Shown: positions 25,931 to 34,002 of the stretch, in pieces
Numbering within the stretch: position 1 is the stretch's first letter
How the letters are laid out: each line of letters begins with the position of its first letter
Source: an uncultured Bacteroidales bacterium
GTDB lineage: Bacteria > Bacteroidota > Bacteroidia > Bacteroidales > Paludibacteraceae
Assembly (NCBI GenBank): GCA_934667275.1
Contig: CAKULK010000006.1
Span: 1-64,000 of the forward strand
Direction of reading: 5' to 3'
Length of the DNA: 64,000 nt
The notes under the pieces: model-generated
What the model was told of the DNA's origin: nothing
What the model saw: the letters and a program-made list of their open reading frames with translations, nothing else
Database searches by the model: none
Translations under genes and position numbers: made by a program

Positions 25931-25934
25931 ATCT

Positions 25935-25994
25935 TTACAATGCTACGGCTTGCAGTTCGGCGAGGGCGGTGTAGTAATCGCGTTGGGCGGTGGC
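25935..25994 (-). pseudogene. Short fragment of a tolC 3' end
   Basis: On the minus strand the last codons read 'ATAQRDYYTALAELQAVAL' followed by a stop. This matches the end of the intact TolC-like protein (36974-38203) apart from five missing residues. Nothing upstream continues the frame, so it is a remnant. Confidence 0.75.
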
Positions 25995-26079
25995 AGACCA
26001 TTATGGCCGAGATATATAGCATACAAGAGTGGCTGCCCAACTGAGCAGCCACTAATTATACATTATGCATTGCGCAGTG

Positions 26080-27363
26080 TTACTTTACCTCTACGCCGGT
26101 AGTGGTATATATCTTACCGTTGCGCAGGATATACACTTGTCCGTTGCGGAAGACTTTGCGCACGGCGGTATCACCATCGGCAGATATGTTCTCCACGGCA
26201 GTGGAAGGGGATTGTGTGTACTGTGCCTCAAGGGTGAGGTCTTCGGTGGCAGTGAACAGATACGGGTTATCCTTTACGCCATTGCTCCACTGCTCGAACT
26301 GGTAGCCGGCATTGGCGGTGGCGGTCAAAGTAACCTGTGAGCCGTAGTCGTATGTGCCTGCACCGGATACATAGCCTTTTATGTTGTCATACAGAACGGT
26401 TATGGTATATTCATTCGGCAGGAACTCGGCTGTGTAGGTAGCATCGCCCTCTACTGATATGGTGCGCGGGTTGTCGGTGTTGCCGTCTGACCAACGCACG
26501 AAATGGCGATGCGCGTTGGCGGGGACAGCGGTTATGGTGATTTGCTGTCCTGCATCACATCGAATGGTATTTTCCTTCTCGCACCCGGCAATGGCAATAT
26601 GGAGTGTGAGGATATTTGTAGATGGCGGGCAAACGGGGCGCACAGAAAAGCCGGAGTAGCGGTTGCTGCCGTACCTGCGCTGGAAGTCCGACGCGAAGCG
26701 GAGGTACCACGCGCCGCTCGGGCCGTCCGTGCTGAGCGACGAAGACCAGTAGAGGCCGTAGGAATCGGCAAGGTCGAGGCCCGTGCCGTAGCGATACCCC
26801 GCAGCGGGGAGGAAGATAGAGTTGCCGTTGGTCGTGCTTGTTACTTGGTAGCCGTTGACACCGTTCTGCGTTGTCCACGTCCATGTGCATTGTGTGCGCA
26901 ACTCTTTCCACTCGGCATAGGTGGGTATGTGCCATTCTTCGCCCCAATTCGCGGTAGCGGCATCGTCTTCGGGTTCGATGGTTGTCTTGTCGTCGGTGAA
27001 GCCGTTGTCGCCGAAACCTGCACTGGTGCAGTACTTGGTGAGTTTGTTGTAAGCACCATTGGCGTGCTTGTAGGTTGCCCACGAGTAGTCTTCTTTTGTG
27101 GTGGTCTCGCCCCAACCGTAGTAGTCGCCGTAGTCTTCGGGTGCGTTGGCACCCACGTTGCATGATGCCCATCTGATTCCGCTCGGCAGACCGAGGTTCA
27201 CCCACGTATGCCCATTTCCCGTGCCGGTGGTGGGACGGAAGTCATACGTTTTACCATTCTTGCCGCAATCCTCATAGACGGAGACCGCTGCAGGGTCCTG
27301 CGCCCACGCTGACACTCCCATCAGCAGGGCAATACTCATAATGAGATAAGTTTTTGTCTTCAT
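26080..27363 (-). CDS. Secreted FISUMP-domain protein with repeats and sorting tail
   Basis: This 427-aa protein has a signal peptide (MKTKTYLIMSIALLMGVSAW). The FISUMP domain is at about 35-245 ('TWVNLGLPSGIRWASCNVG', 'YGDYYGWGE', 'WHIPTYAEWKELRTQ', 'GFSVRPVCPP'). Two bacterial-repeat units at about 255-385 contain 'RWSDGNTDNPR' and 'EQWSNGVKDNPY'. The tail 'RKVFRNGQVYILRNGKIYTT' matches the protein at 444-2126, so both likely use the same outer-surface export route. It lacks the leucine-rich part of its paralogue. An upstream frame start (27387) was not used because it would spoil the signal peptide. A structured RNA element and a promoter lie upstream (27450-27762). Confidence 0.82.
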   Translation of the reverse strand: MKTKTYLIMSIALLMGVSAWAQDPAAVSVYEDCGKNGKTYDFRPTTGTGNGHTWVNLGLPSGIRWASCNVGANAPEDYGDYYGWGETTTKEDYSWATYKHANGAYNKLTKYCTSAGFGDNGFTDDKTTIEPEDDAATANWGEEWHIPTYAEWKELRTQCTWTWTTQNGVNGYQVTSTTNGNSIFLPAAGYRYGTGLDLADSYGLYWSSSLSTDGPSGAWYLRFASDFQRRYGSNRYSGFSVRPVCPPSTNILTLHIAIAGCEKENTIRCDAGQQITITAVPANAHRHFVRWSDGNTDNPRTISVEGDATYTAEFLPNEYTITVLYDNIKGYVSGAGTYDYGSQVTLTATANAGYQFEQWSNGVKDNPYLFTATEDLTLEAQYTQSPSTAVENISADGDTAVRKVFRNGQVYILRNGKIYTTTGVEVK

Positions 27364-27449
27364 AATACAATTTATATCTGTCTCCACTTTGTGATTCGGC
27401 TATTGACTTTCTCCGTTTTTTACTTTATTTGGTTTACATACAAACATAA

Positions 27450-27725
27450 ACAAAGCGTGAACTTTCGTTCGCTTCATTTGATTCTTTGAGGTTCTGGACT
27501 ACCTTATCTATTCAAATTTACGCACAGAAAACCCACGCTAACAACGTGAGCGTGCATAAACCTGTGCTTGAATAGATAAATTCTTGAAAGTGTCCGGTTT
27601 TCAAAGAATCAAGTTCGGCTGATAACGCTTTATTTAATATGTCATTGCATCGCCTTACCGATGCGCGGTTATGCCATAGGCAAATTGTTTAATGGGTTGT
27701 TATATTATTGATATTTTATCATTTA
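27450..27725 (-). ncRNA. Structured RNA element, copy 2 (candidate)
   Basis: The stems are perfect: GATTCTTTGA 27480-27489 with TCAAAGAATC 27601-27610; TTATCTATTCAA 27504-27515 with TTGAATAGATAA 27568-27579; GCACAG 27522-27527 with CTGTGC 27562-27567; CACGCT 27534-27539 with AGCGTG 27549-27554. The loop motif AGAAAACCCACGC and the segment TTTGAGGTTCTG are shared with copy 1, while the stem bases differ but still pair. A TAnnTTTG promoter lies just upstream on the minus strand, and a hairpin with a T-rich run lies at about 27446-27472. It could be a free RNA of about 275 nt or the leader of the FISUMP gene. No known family was recognised. Confidence 0.55.
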
Positions 27726-27731
27726 CGGCTG

Positions 27732-27762
27732 CAAAGATAGGCATTTATTCGCACGTATGCAA
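27732..27762 (-). promoter_or_regulatory. Promoter reading into the structured RNA element
   Basis: TATCTTTG (27732-27739) and TTTGC (27759-27763 region) are 19 bp apart on the minus strand. The next start codon in that direction is 360 bases away (27363), so the first product is the structured element. Confidence 0.6.
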
Positions 27763-27834
27763 ATAAATGAATTTACGATTTGCAAATTTACGATGTACGA
27801 TTTATTTTGCGATTTAGTGATTACCTCATATACC

Positions 27835-28869
27835 TCATTTGTTGGCAGAGTTGGAAAGCGGGTAACGTTCCAATTCGCGGCGGATTTCCTCTTCCGTAGG
27901 AAGATAGGGCAAATACTTGCTGGCGAAAATCTGCTCCGAACCGTTCAAAACGGAATACTTGACGATAGTCTCGTCTTTGTCTGCACAGAGCAAGATGCCA
28001 ATGGTCGGATTATCTCCGGCACCCCGTTTGAGGTCATCGAACATACGGACATACATATCCATTTGCCCGACATCACGATGTGTCAGTTTGGTTGTCTTGA
28101 GGTCTATCAGTACAAAACACTTGAGCAGGTAGTTGTAAAACACCAAATCGATATAGAAATGCTCCGTTTCTGTACTGATGCGGTATTGGCGTTTGACAAA
28201 TGAGAACCCTTTGCCCAACTCCAACAGGAACTCCTGCATATTCTCCACCAAGGCATCTTCCAGCGGTTTCTCGCGGTGATTGGGATAGGGCGGCAGCCCA
28301 ACAAATTCTAATACATACGGGTCTTTGATAAACTCTTTCGTATCAGGGGCATACTTTGTGATTGTCTTTTGCCCGGTTGTTTGGTTGGCAGATAATATGC
28401 GTTGGTAATAGAACGATTGGATGTTACGCTCCAACTGCCTTACACTCCAGTTCTCCCGTACCGCCTCTTGCAGATACCACTCGCGTGCAACGGGGTCTTC
28501 TACCCGCATAATCAGCCGGTTGTGACTCCATGATAATTGGGTACACAATGTGTAGCCTTTTTGATTCGGGTAGGTTTTGTAGAACTTACGCATGTTTTTT
28601 AAGTTGGCATACGAAAATCCATTGCCGAACTCGGCTGTAAGTTCCTGCGAAAGTTTCTTTAGAATTTGTTCGCCGTAAGCCGCCCGTTCTTGCCCTTGCT
28701 GCTCTTCCACCACGATACGTTTGCCAATCAGCCAATATGCCGTCACCATTGTGCTGTTGATGGCACGTGCCGTCAGTTGGCGTGCCTCTTGCAGAATAGT
28801 TCGCACATCTTGCACGATATTGGTCGTTGTAGTCAAATTAGCCAAAGCAGATATATTGTTGGTATCCAT
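27835..28869 (-). CDS. YhcG/DUF1016-family PD-(D/E)XK nuclease
   Basis: This 344-aa protein has the DUF1016 N-terminal helical domain ('AINSTMVTAYWLIGKRIVVE', 'GFSYANLKNMRKFYKTYP'). The YhcG nuclease core follows at about 190-300: 'LEDALVENMQEFLLELGKGF', then 'FYIDLVFYNYLLKCFVLIDL' followed by K, giving the D...(D)xK catalytic pattern. Family members are Holliday-junction-type or toxin-like nucleases common in mobile regions. It begins 23 bases after a tRNA-Ala gene on the same strand and may be read from the tRNA promoter. Confidence 0.88.
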   Translation of the reverse strand: MDTNNISALANLTTTTNIVQDVRTILQEARQLTARAINSTMVTAYWLIGKRIVVEEQQGQERAAYGEQILKKLSQELTAEFGNGFSYANLKNMRKFYKTYPNQKGYTLCTQLSWSHNRLIMRVEDPVAREWYLQEAVRENWSVRQLERNIQSFYYQRILSANQTTGQKTITKYAPDTKEFIKDPYVLEFVGLPPYPNHREKPLEDALVENMQEFLLELGKGFSFVKRQYRISTETEHFYIDLVFYNYLLKCFVLIDLKTTKLTHRDVGQMDMYVRMFDDLKRGAGDNPTIGILLCADKDETIVKYSVLNGSEQIFASKYLPYLPTEEEIRRELERYPLSNSANK

Positions 28870-28892
28870 AAATATGCCGAATTAACTTATTG

Positions 28893-28965
28893 TGGAGCAT
28901 ATCGGACTCGAACCGACCACCTCAACATTGCGAACGTTGCGCTCTACCAGATGAACTAATGCCCC
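28893..28965 (-). tRNA. tRNA-Ala (anticodon CGC)
   Basis: The 73-nt cloverleaf has acceptor GGGGCAT/ATGCTCC, D-arm GTTC...GAGC, anticodon stem CAACG/TGTTG with loop TTCGCAA (CGC, reading GCG), and T-arm GTCGG-TTCGAGT-CCGAT. The discriminator is A; CCA is not encoded. The minus-strand promoter is at 28986-29016. Confidence 0.9.
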
Positions 28966-28985
28966 GAAATGTTTGTTTTAATTTG

Positions 28986-29016
28986 CAAAGATACAAAAAA
29001 GATTTGAAACAGGCAA
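28986..29016 (-). promoter_or_regulatory. Promoter of tRNA-Ala
   Basis: TATCTTTG (28986-28993) with TTGC (29013-29016) 19 bp upstream on the minus strand. Confidence 0.6.
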
Positions 29017-29139
29017 GAGATGTGTATTTTACATAAAAAGGGTAACGGTAACGTGATACAGAGAACAAAACAAGTTTTACCAGTTTTCCTTATCCTACAA
29101 TGACGCAAACAGATAAGGAAGTTCTGCTCAAGTCATTGA

Positions 29140-29185
29140 CTACGAAAGTACCCCATTACACCCACGGGCTTACGCCCCCCCGCAG
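29140..29185. repeat. 46-bp repeat shared with 36622-36669
   Basis: CTACGAAAGTACCCCATTA, then CACGGGCTTA and CCCCGCAG, also occur at 36622-36669 (CTACGAAAGCACCCCATTA ... CACGGGCTTA ... CCCCGCAG). Each copy lies a few hundred bases downstream of a tolC 3' end. Otherwise 29017-29339 holds no gene. Confidence 0.6.
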
Positions 29186-29339
29186 ACGTCCGCCTCCACG
29201 GCAAGGCGACTGATAAGATGATGATGCAGGACGCTTTGTCCCCACCAATTTCGCCGCCCAAGTACATAGGGCTGCTATGGGCGGCGTGGGGGGATGGAGA
29301 ATTGGTAATGTGTAATGCATACAATTTACACATTACGCA

Positions 29340-29567
29340 TTATAATGCCACGGCTTGCAACTCGGCCAAAGCCTCGTAGTAGTCGCGTTGGGCGGCGAGG
29401 GCTTGGGCGGTGGCGTCGTAGTAGATACTGAGTTCCATCATATACTCAAGCATCGAGATCTGACCCGCCTGCAGGGCTTGCAGGAGCAGGTCGGCACTGT
29501 TGGTGAGCAGCAACGCTTCGTGGTAGCCCTGCCACGTCTTTTGCAAGCCTATCACAGCAGCATATTG
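29340..29567 (-). pseudogene. Truncated tolC 3' end
   Basis: This encodes 75 residues starting 'QYAAVIGLQKTWQGYHEALL' and ending 'YYEALAELQAVAL', nearly identical to the last 75 residues of the intact TolC-like protein at 36974-38203. Upstream the similarity stops abruptly and ten unrelated codons precede it in the open frame. It therefore lacks the signal peptide, barrel and most of the coiled coil. It forms a direct repeat of about 228 bp with 36974-37198. Confidence 0.85.
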
Positions 29568-29919
29568 CATACTGCGACAATTTATTTTTCGCAGCAATTC
29601 GGCACGCTACACTATACGCCTTTCTATCTATGCTATTGTGCTCAAGTCTCCTGTTGTATGGTGTCGGTTGAGATTTTGTAAAAATCAAAGAGGAGCCATG
29701 CCGGCGTATGAATTTAAGTTTAATTCTAACAAAATGTCACGCGCTCCGAAAGCATTTTGGAATACATATCCGAATGCTTTATTTCAAATAATCACACTTG
29801 ATAATTACCTGCCTTTTGTCGGTATTTTCTGTAGAGACAATACAACAATAAGCCGAATATCGCATACTACAGCAACAACAGCAGATTTTTTTTGAGGGGA
29901 AAGTCCGTCCTTACTTAAT
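29568..29919. other. Spacer with no recognisable gene
   Basis: A plus-strand frame (start near 29698, about 65 codons) follows a GAGGAG sequence, but its protein shows no family pattern and the spacing to the start is poor. I see nothing else. Confidence 0.3.
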
Positions 29920-29955
29920 CCTTTCTCTTTGTCCCCTGAAGGTAAGAGAGAAAGG
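29920..29955 (-). terminator. Hairpin downstream of the methyltransferase gene
   Basis: CCTTTCTCT (29920-29928) pairs with AGAGAAAGG (29947-29955), 28 bases after the stop at 29983 on the minus strand. There is no strong T run, so this is a tentative end for the 35.1-30.0 kb cassette. Confidence 0.4.
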
Positions 29956-29982
29956 CATATATAGTAAAATATATTAATGAAA

Positions 29983-31323
29983 CTATTTGCCATATTTAAA
30001 TACTCGCAGGACACGCGTCCAATTATTTTCCCACTCACCTCTACAATTGACAATATCAACAATATGTGTATATCCTAATAAGGTACTAAATGAGTTCTCA
30101 AACGCGCGAATTCGTGCGTTTTTTTGAGCATTGATATTTGGACTTACACATAGAAAATAGTTAATACCACTTTGGGACGATTGTATAATGTGTTCTAATT
30201 TATGAATATTATACAACTCTATATCTAACACATTGGAAAAGATGTGTACTTTTATCCGATTATCATCAGTTACAATTTGAGATGCGTGCAGATTATCAAA
30301 ATCATAACATATTGCACGAAACTCGACATTATTAGTCAAAACAGATATGTGCAAAATTGCACGAGAAAGAGCAAGTTCTGATGGTTCAATCAATGTAACT
30401 CTACAAGGTAGATTTAAATGGTGTTCTTTACAATACTCAATAAATGTCATCGAACCAATCCCCTGCCCACAGCCCCAATCAATTAATTCATATTCTTTAT
30501 CAAAGACTTTAGGCGTGATATATGGAATTGCGGATTGTATCTTAGCATAGTGCATCTGTCCAAAACACTTTATGTACAAGAACAAGTCACGAGCGGATGT
30601 GATAGGATCAACACCTCTGCTCATTAGATATTCATCAAAACTTGTCTCTATAAGAGCAATTGAGCGAATTGCGTGAAATGATGGTTCACTCAAGCCTCGA
30701 ATCTTATTTGCATAACTGCCTGTTTCTATTTGAACCTTATTTGCATTGTTGTTATCTATTAGAACATTCGCACAACCAATGCGACCAAGTAATGCATCCT
30801 TCCATTGTAAAATTTGTTCATAACAAGAAGATGGGTCTACCACATTAAAACTTAACAATGTCGAAATTTCTGGTGTGCAAAGAAATGGATAGTTGGCTTG
30901 TCGAATCTTCTTATGCAACATTTGTATCCATTGTGGATGACGCTCTAAAACCGTGAGATAATAATTAGCAAAGGTGGCTATTGCTTTCTTATTAGAATCC
31001 TCTTCTTCATTAATAGCCCGCTCTATATACTGACAAATATAATCAAATCGTTCAATCAAAACATCATTAATCGGCACATCAATGCAGAAACACTTTGCCG
31101 CTTCCAGTCGAGCTGTCAATTCTATGCCACGCTGTACGATAATATTGTGCAAACGCTGAATACAAGAGTACAACAACAACCGTTCACACAAATCAAATAG
31201 TAGCAATATATGATCATCATCTATATCCTCTGGCATATCCAGTTGGACATACTCATCCAATTGATCACGTAGTGCATTCAGTTGATCATAGGAAGCGTTT
31301 GTGAGTTCTAAATCATCAAACAT
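29983..31323 (-). CDS. SAM-dependent methyltransferase (class I, Rsm22-like)
   Basis: This 446-aa protein has a helical N-terminal half (1-270) of unknown type and a Rossmann methyltransferase domain from about 285. Motif I is 'YELIDWGCGQGIGSMTFIEY' and the acidic strand-2 end is 'VTLIEPSELALSRA'. This resembles Rsm22-type or Methyltransf_12/25 enzymes; the substrate is unknown. The start at 31323 is chosen because the upstream gene stops 4 bases before it and the longer frame (to 31488) only overlaps that gene. It is the last gene of a four-gene AT-rich cassette with a helicase and a DUF1848 protein. Confidence 0.7.
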   Translation of the reverse strand: MFDDLELTNASYDQLNALRDQLDEYVQLDMPEDIDDDHILLLFDLCERLLLYSCIQRLHNIIVQRGIELTARLEAAKCFCIDVPINDVLIERFDYICQYIERAINEEEDSNKKAIATFANYYLTVLERHPQWIQMLHKKIRQANYPFLCTPEISTLLSFNVVDPSSCYEQILQWKDALLGRIGCANVLIDNNNANKVQIETGSYANKIRGLSEPSFHAIRSIALIETSFDEYLMSRGVDPITSARDLFLYIKCFGQMHYAKIQSAIPYITPKVFDKEYELIDWGCGQGIGSMTFIEYCKEHHLNLPCRVTLIEPSELALSRAILHISVLTNNVEFRAICYDFDNLHASQIVTDDNRIKVHIFSNVLDIELYNIHKLEHIIQSSQSGINYFLCVSPNINAQKNARIRAFENSFSTLLGYTHIVDIVNCRGEWENNWTRVLRVFKYGK

Positions 31324-31327
31324 CTTT

Positions 31328-32932
31328 TTATAGTATCGAAGTTTGAGTATCGCTTTTGCTTTCTTTTTTACTACGAGTAGATGAGGCTTTTGTCTTACTC
31401 TGGGGAGTTTTCTTCCCCCGTCCTTTGGGAGAAGAGACAGACTGTACGGAGGATGACGTATGAACCTCATCATAAGATAGCATGCCATTATGATTGGTCT
31501 CTATTTCATCCCTCAATTTAAGATTTGTTTCTTTTAGTTGCGATACATATTTTTTCCCTATTTCAGCCACACATTTAGTCTTTTCTTGCTCCTTCTCCTG
31601 AAGTGCTTTTTGAATCATAGTACGACACACACATTCCATTTCTATATCAAACAATTGAGATACTTCCTGAAACAACATTGGGGCAATATATTTCTCCAAT
31701 TTTGTATGGATTCTAGTAAATTCTTCAGCGCATTTTGGAAAGAACGAACGAAACCATTCGTCGGAACCAACTGTGGCTTTTTTTTTACAAATCACGTACT
31801 GATCTAATAATAGGAATTCTCCGTCTACCAAATTCTCCTTTTGAGCAATAGTTTTATGATGTTTATCTATATAAGGAAAAACAGATAGTATTGCTTTGTT
31901 ATTTAATGTGCGTAAAAACAATGTCTCAACTACATACATATCCAGCAGACAATTTATATCAAATTTGAAAACCACGGACTCGTAACACTTTGCAAAACGG
32001 CTATAACCATGAGAGTAACCATAGTAGAAAGCTACCATTTCCGATTCCTTTACATTCGCAAAACGACTACTGATTAAACCATCCACACCAATTCTGGCTC
32101 CTGTATCATTATCATCTAATCTGTAATCACGTAAGTAAGCAAACACTAATGCATCTCCTGATAGATTATCAGTAATGATAGTGTGTTTGCTATTCTGTAT
32201 ATTGATAGTCTCCCCTATAGCATTGGCAGACTGCTGTGCACAATTATAATATACATTGGCTCGATTCTCTCTATCTTTCTCTGCAGCAGAAATACTTTCA
32301 TACAAGGATTTATTGCTCAAAGATATTACACTTGTAATGTCAGCACCTGCTTTATCCATAATTTCTTTGATATGTTCATTGCGCTGAGCAATCAAAGGCA
32401 AATAGGCACGTGAATAAGTATAGGGCGCATCTTTTACTATTCGCATCAAAGCGAAACCACCTAATGTGGCTTGGTATTTCTGATACTTTTTATAAATTTC
32501 TGCATCTCGCTGAGATTTATCGGCCAGCATTGGTTTGACACTATATGTTTGCATTCGTTTTACACAGCAAATGTCTGCAGGAAGGAATGCTGTGTTCAAA
32601 TTAATCTGAGTTACCATATGATTCATAAGTTCGTCAGACGCAAAGTATACACGTATCAAACGAGACATCGGAAGTATGTCAGAATAGACATAGCATTCAG
32701 TATCTACTATCTTTTGCAGTTTTATTCTTTCCTCCGATGTTAAATAAAGTTCAGCACAACAATCGGAGTCTTCGGTTAATAGTTGTGTATTGAATAAGAG
32801 TAACCCATTCGACTTTAGCGACTGAAAGTCTCGCCCCCTCTGCTCATAGCAAATAGCAGGAGCAAAACATGCACTAGACAAGTAGAAAGCCAAATTTTCA
32901 ACCTTTAATGGCAAATAATAATTTTCAGACAT
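31328..32932 (-). CDS. Cassette protein of unknown function (534 aa)
   Basis: I do not recognise this protein. It starts MSENYYLPLKVENLAFYLSS, has several Cys residues in the first 130 ('EDSDCCAELY', 'FLPADICCVKRM') and a mixed alpha/beta body. A long charged helix lies at about 430-480 ('KALQEKEQEKTKCVAEIGKK'), then a Ser/Lys-rich, probably disordered tail ('GRGKKTPQSKTKASSTRSKK'). It has no signal peptide or membrane segment. It starts 5 bp after the helicase stop and ends 4 bp before the methyltransferase start, so the three are one transcription unit. It is the most novel member of the cassette. Confidence 0.7.
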   Translation of the reverse strand: MSENYYLPLKVENLAFYLSSACFAPAICYEQRGRDFQSLKSNGLLLFNTQLLTEDSDCCAELYLTSEERIKLQKIVDTECYVYSDILPMSRLIRVYFASDELMNHMVTQINLNTAFLPADICCVKRMQTYSVKPMLADKSQRDAEIYKKYQKYQATLGGFALMRIVKDAPYTYSRAYLPLIAQRNEHIKEIMDKAGADITSVISLSNKSLYESISAAEKDRENRANVYYNCAQQSANAIGETINIQNSKHTIITDNLSGDALVFAYLRDYRLDDNDTGARIGVDGLISSRFANVKESEMVAFYYGYSHGYSRFAKCYESVVFKFDINCLLDMYVVETLFLRTLNNKAILSVFPYIDKHHKTIAQKENLVDGEFLLLDQYVICKKKATVGSDEWFRSFFPKCAEEFTRIHTKLEKYIAPMLFQEVSQLFDIEMECVCRTMIQKALQEKEQEKTKCVAEIGKKYVSQLKETNLKLRDEIETNHNGMLSYDEVHTSSSVQSVSSPKGRGKKTPQSKTKASSTRSKKESKSDTQTSIL

Positions 32933-32937
32933 AGCTA

Positions 32938-33981
32938 TTAAATTTCTATACGATTGACATATTGTGACAGATTAGCATGCGCATCACAACTAATTAATAT
33001 TAAATTAGTGCGAGCTCGAGTACAACCCACGTAGAAGTCTTTCCAATCTATATGGAACTTAGGGTTCTTTTGCCCAAACGCGCGATGAAAATCTGGAATA
33101 ATTACGGTATCAAATTCCAAACCTTTAGCCGACTTAAAGGTGGTAATATGGAGTTGCTTCATTCCTTCTTCAATTGAGCGATCTGCATCGCTCGAATAAT
33201 AGGACAATCCTGGAAATTGTGCTTGTAGCAAATCTTTATAATATATCACATTGGATTGCCAAGGACATAGTATGCCTATATTATGGTTTAGTTCCGAAAT
33301 GAAATCACCAACCAATTCTATAATTTTATTATCTCTTTTAGAATTCTCTTTATCATATTTTGTGTAACCAAGCGTCACATATAGATCTGGCAAGAAACCA
33401 TTAATTCTTTGGCAATTACTAATCTCTTGTGATGTAATGTTAGCAGACGGGAAAATTATTTGAGCCAATCGTAGAATTTCTCTTGCATTTCGAAAATTTT
33501 TACTTAGGGAGTGAATTGAATTTCCGCACATCACGCTATTCAACGTATTTGTATTTGTTCCTTGCAGAGGATACAATTGCTGTGCGTTGTCGGCACCATA
33601 GGACAAAGCGTGGCAACATTTGATTAGATGTTTATAGACTTCAACAGAAACATCTTGCGCTTCATCTACAATAATTTCGTCACGAATAATCCCGTTAAGA
33701 GGATGTTTATTGTTCCAATGAAGGGTCGTATCCACATTATTACTAGCAGTAAAGTTGGAAGTCATGCAATTCTTGAAATAATATGCCAATGTGCGAGTGT
33801 ATGTTAGCAACTGACTATTTTTGTGATTCTCACACAAGGTAAGATGACGATACATAGAAACCAAACTTTTCCCAGTTCCTGCACCACCGACTAGTGCGAG
33901 GGCTTTGGGTTCTTTAAGTGCTGCACGTTGATCAATGGTAAGTGCAGTAAGTTGGGGCAAATTGAAATAATAATTATTCAT
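32938..33981 (-). CDS. Compact UvrD-like superfamily 1 helicase
   Basis: This 347-aa protein has Walker A 'ALVGGAGTGKSLVSMYRHL' (about 29-47), Walker B 'EIIVDEAQDVS', Q/R motif 'LSKNFRNAREILRLAQ', 'ITTFKSAKGLEFDTVIIPDF' (motif V region) and 'FYVGCTRARTNLILIS' (motif VI). All core ATPase motifs are present. At 347 aa it is about half the size of UvrD/Rep and lacks most of the 1B/2B inserts, like the reduced helicases found in defence modules. It follows the DUF1848 gene (21 bp) and precedes the unknown 534-aa gene (5 bp). Direction and substrate cannot be inferred. Confidence 0.85.
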   Translation of the reverse strand: MNNYYFNLPQLTALTIDQRAALKEPKALALVGGAGTGKSLVSMYRHLTLCENHKNSQLLTYTRTLAYYFKNCMTSNFTASNNVDTTLHWNNKHPLNGIIRDEIIVDEAQDVSVEVYKHLIKCCHALSYGADNAQQLYPLQGTNTNTLNSVMCGNSIHSLSKNFRNAREILRLAQIIFPSANITSQEISNCQRINGFLPDLYVTLGYTKYDKENSKRDNKIIELVGDFISELNHNIGILCPWQSNVIYYKDLLQAQFPGLSYYSSDADRSIEEGMKQLHITTFKSAKGLEFDTVIIPDFHRAFGQKNPKFHIDWKDFYVGCTRARTNLILISCDAHANLSQYVNRIEI

Positions 33982-34002
33982 GGCTATGATATTTTGTATG
34001 TT

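Noticed and set aside
26503..27165. 220-codon plus-strand frame within the second FISUMP gene
   Set aside because: Antisense of a conserved domain; composition is a mirror of the real gene.
29638..29895. Plus-strand frame of up to 85 codons after a GAGGAG sequence
   Set aside because: Poor spacing to the start, no homology pattern, no promoter; treated as spacer.
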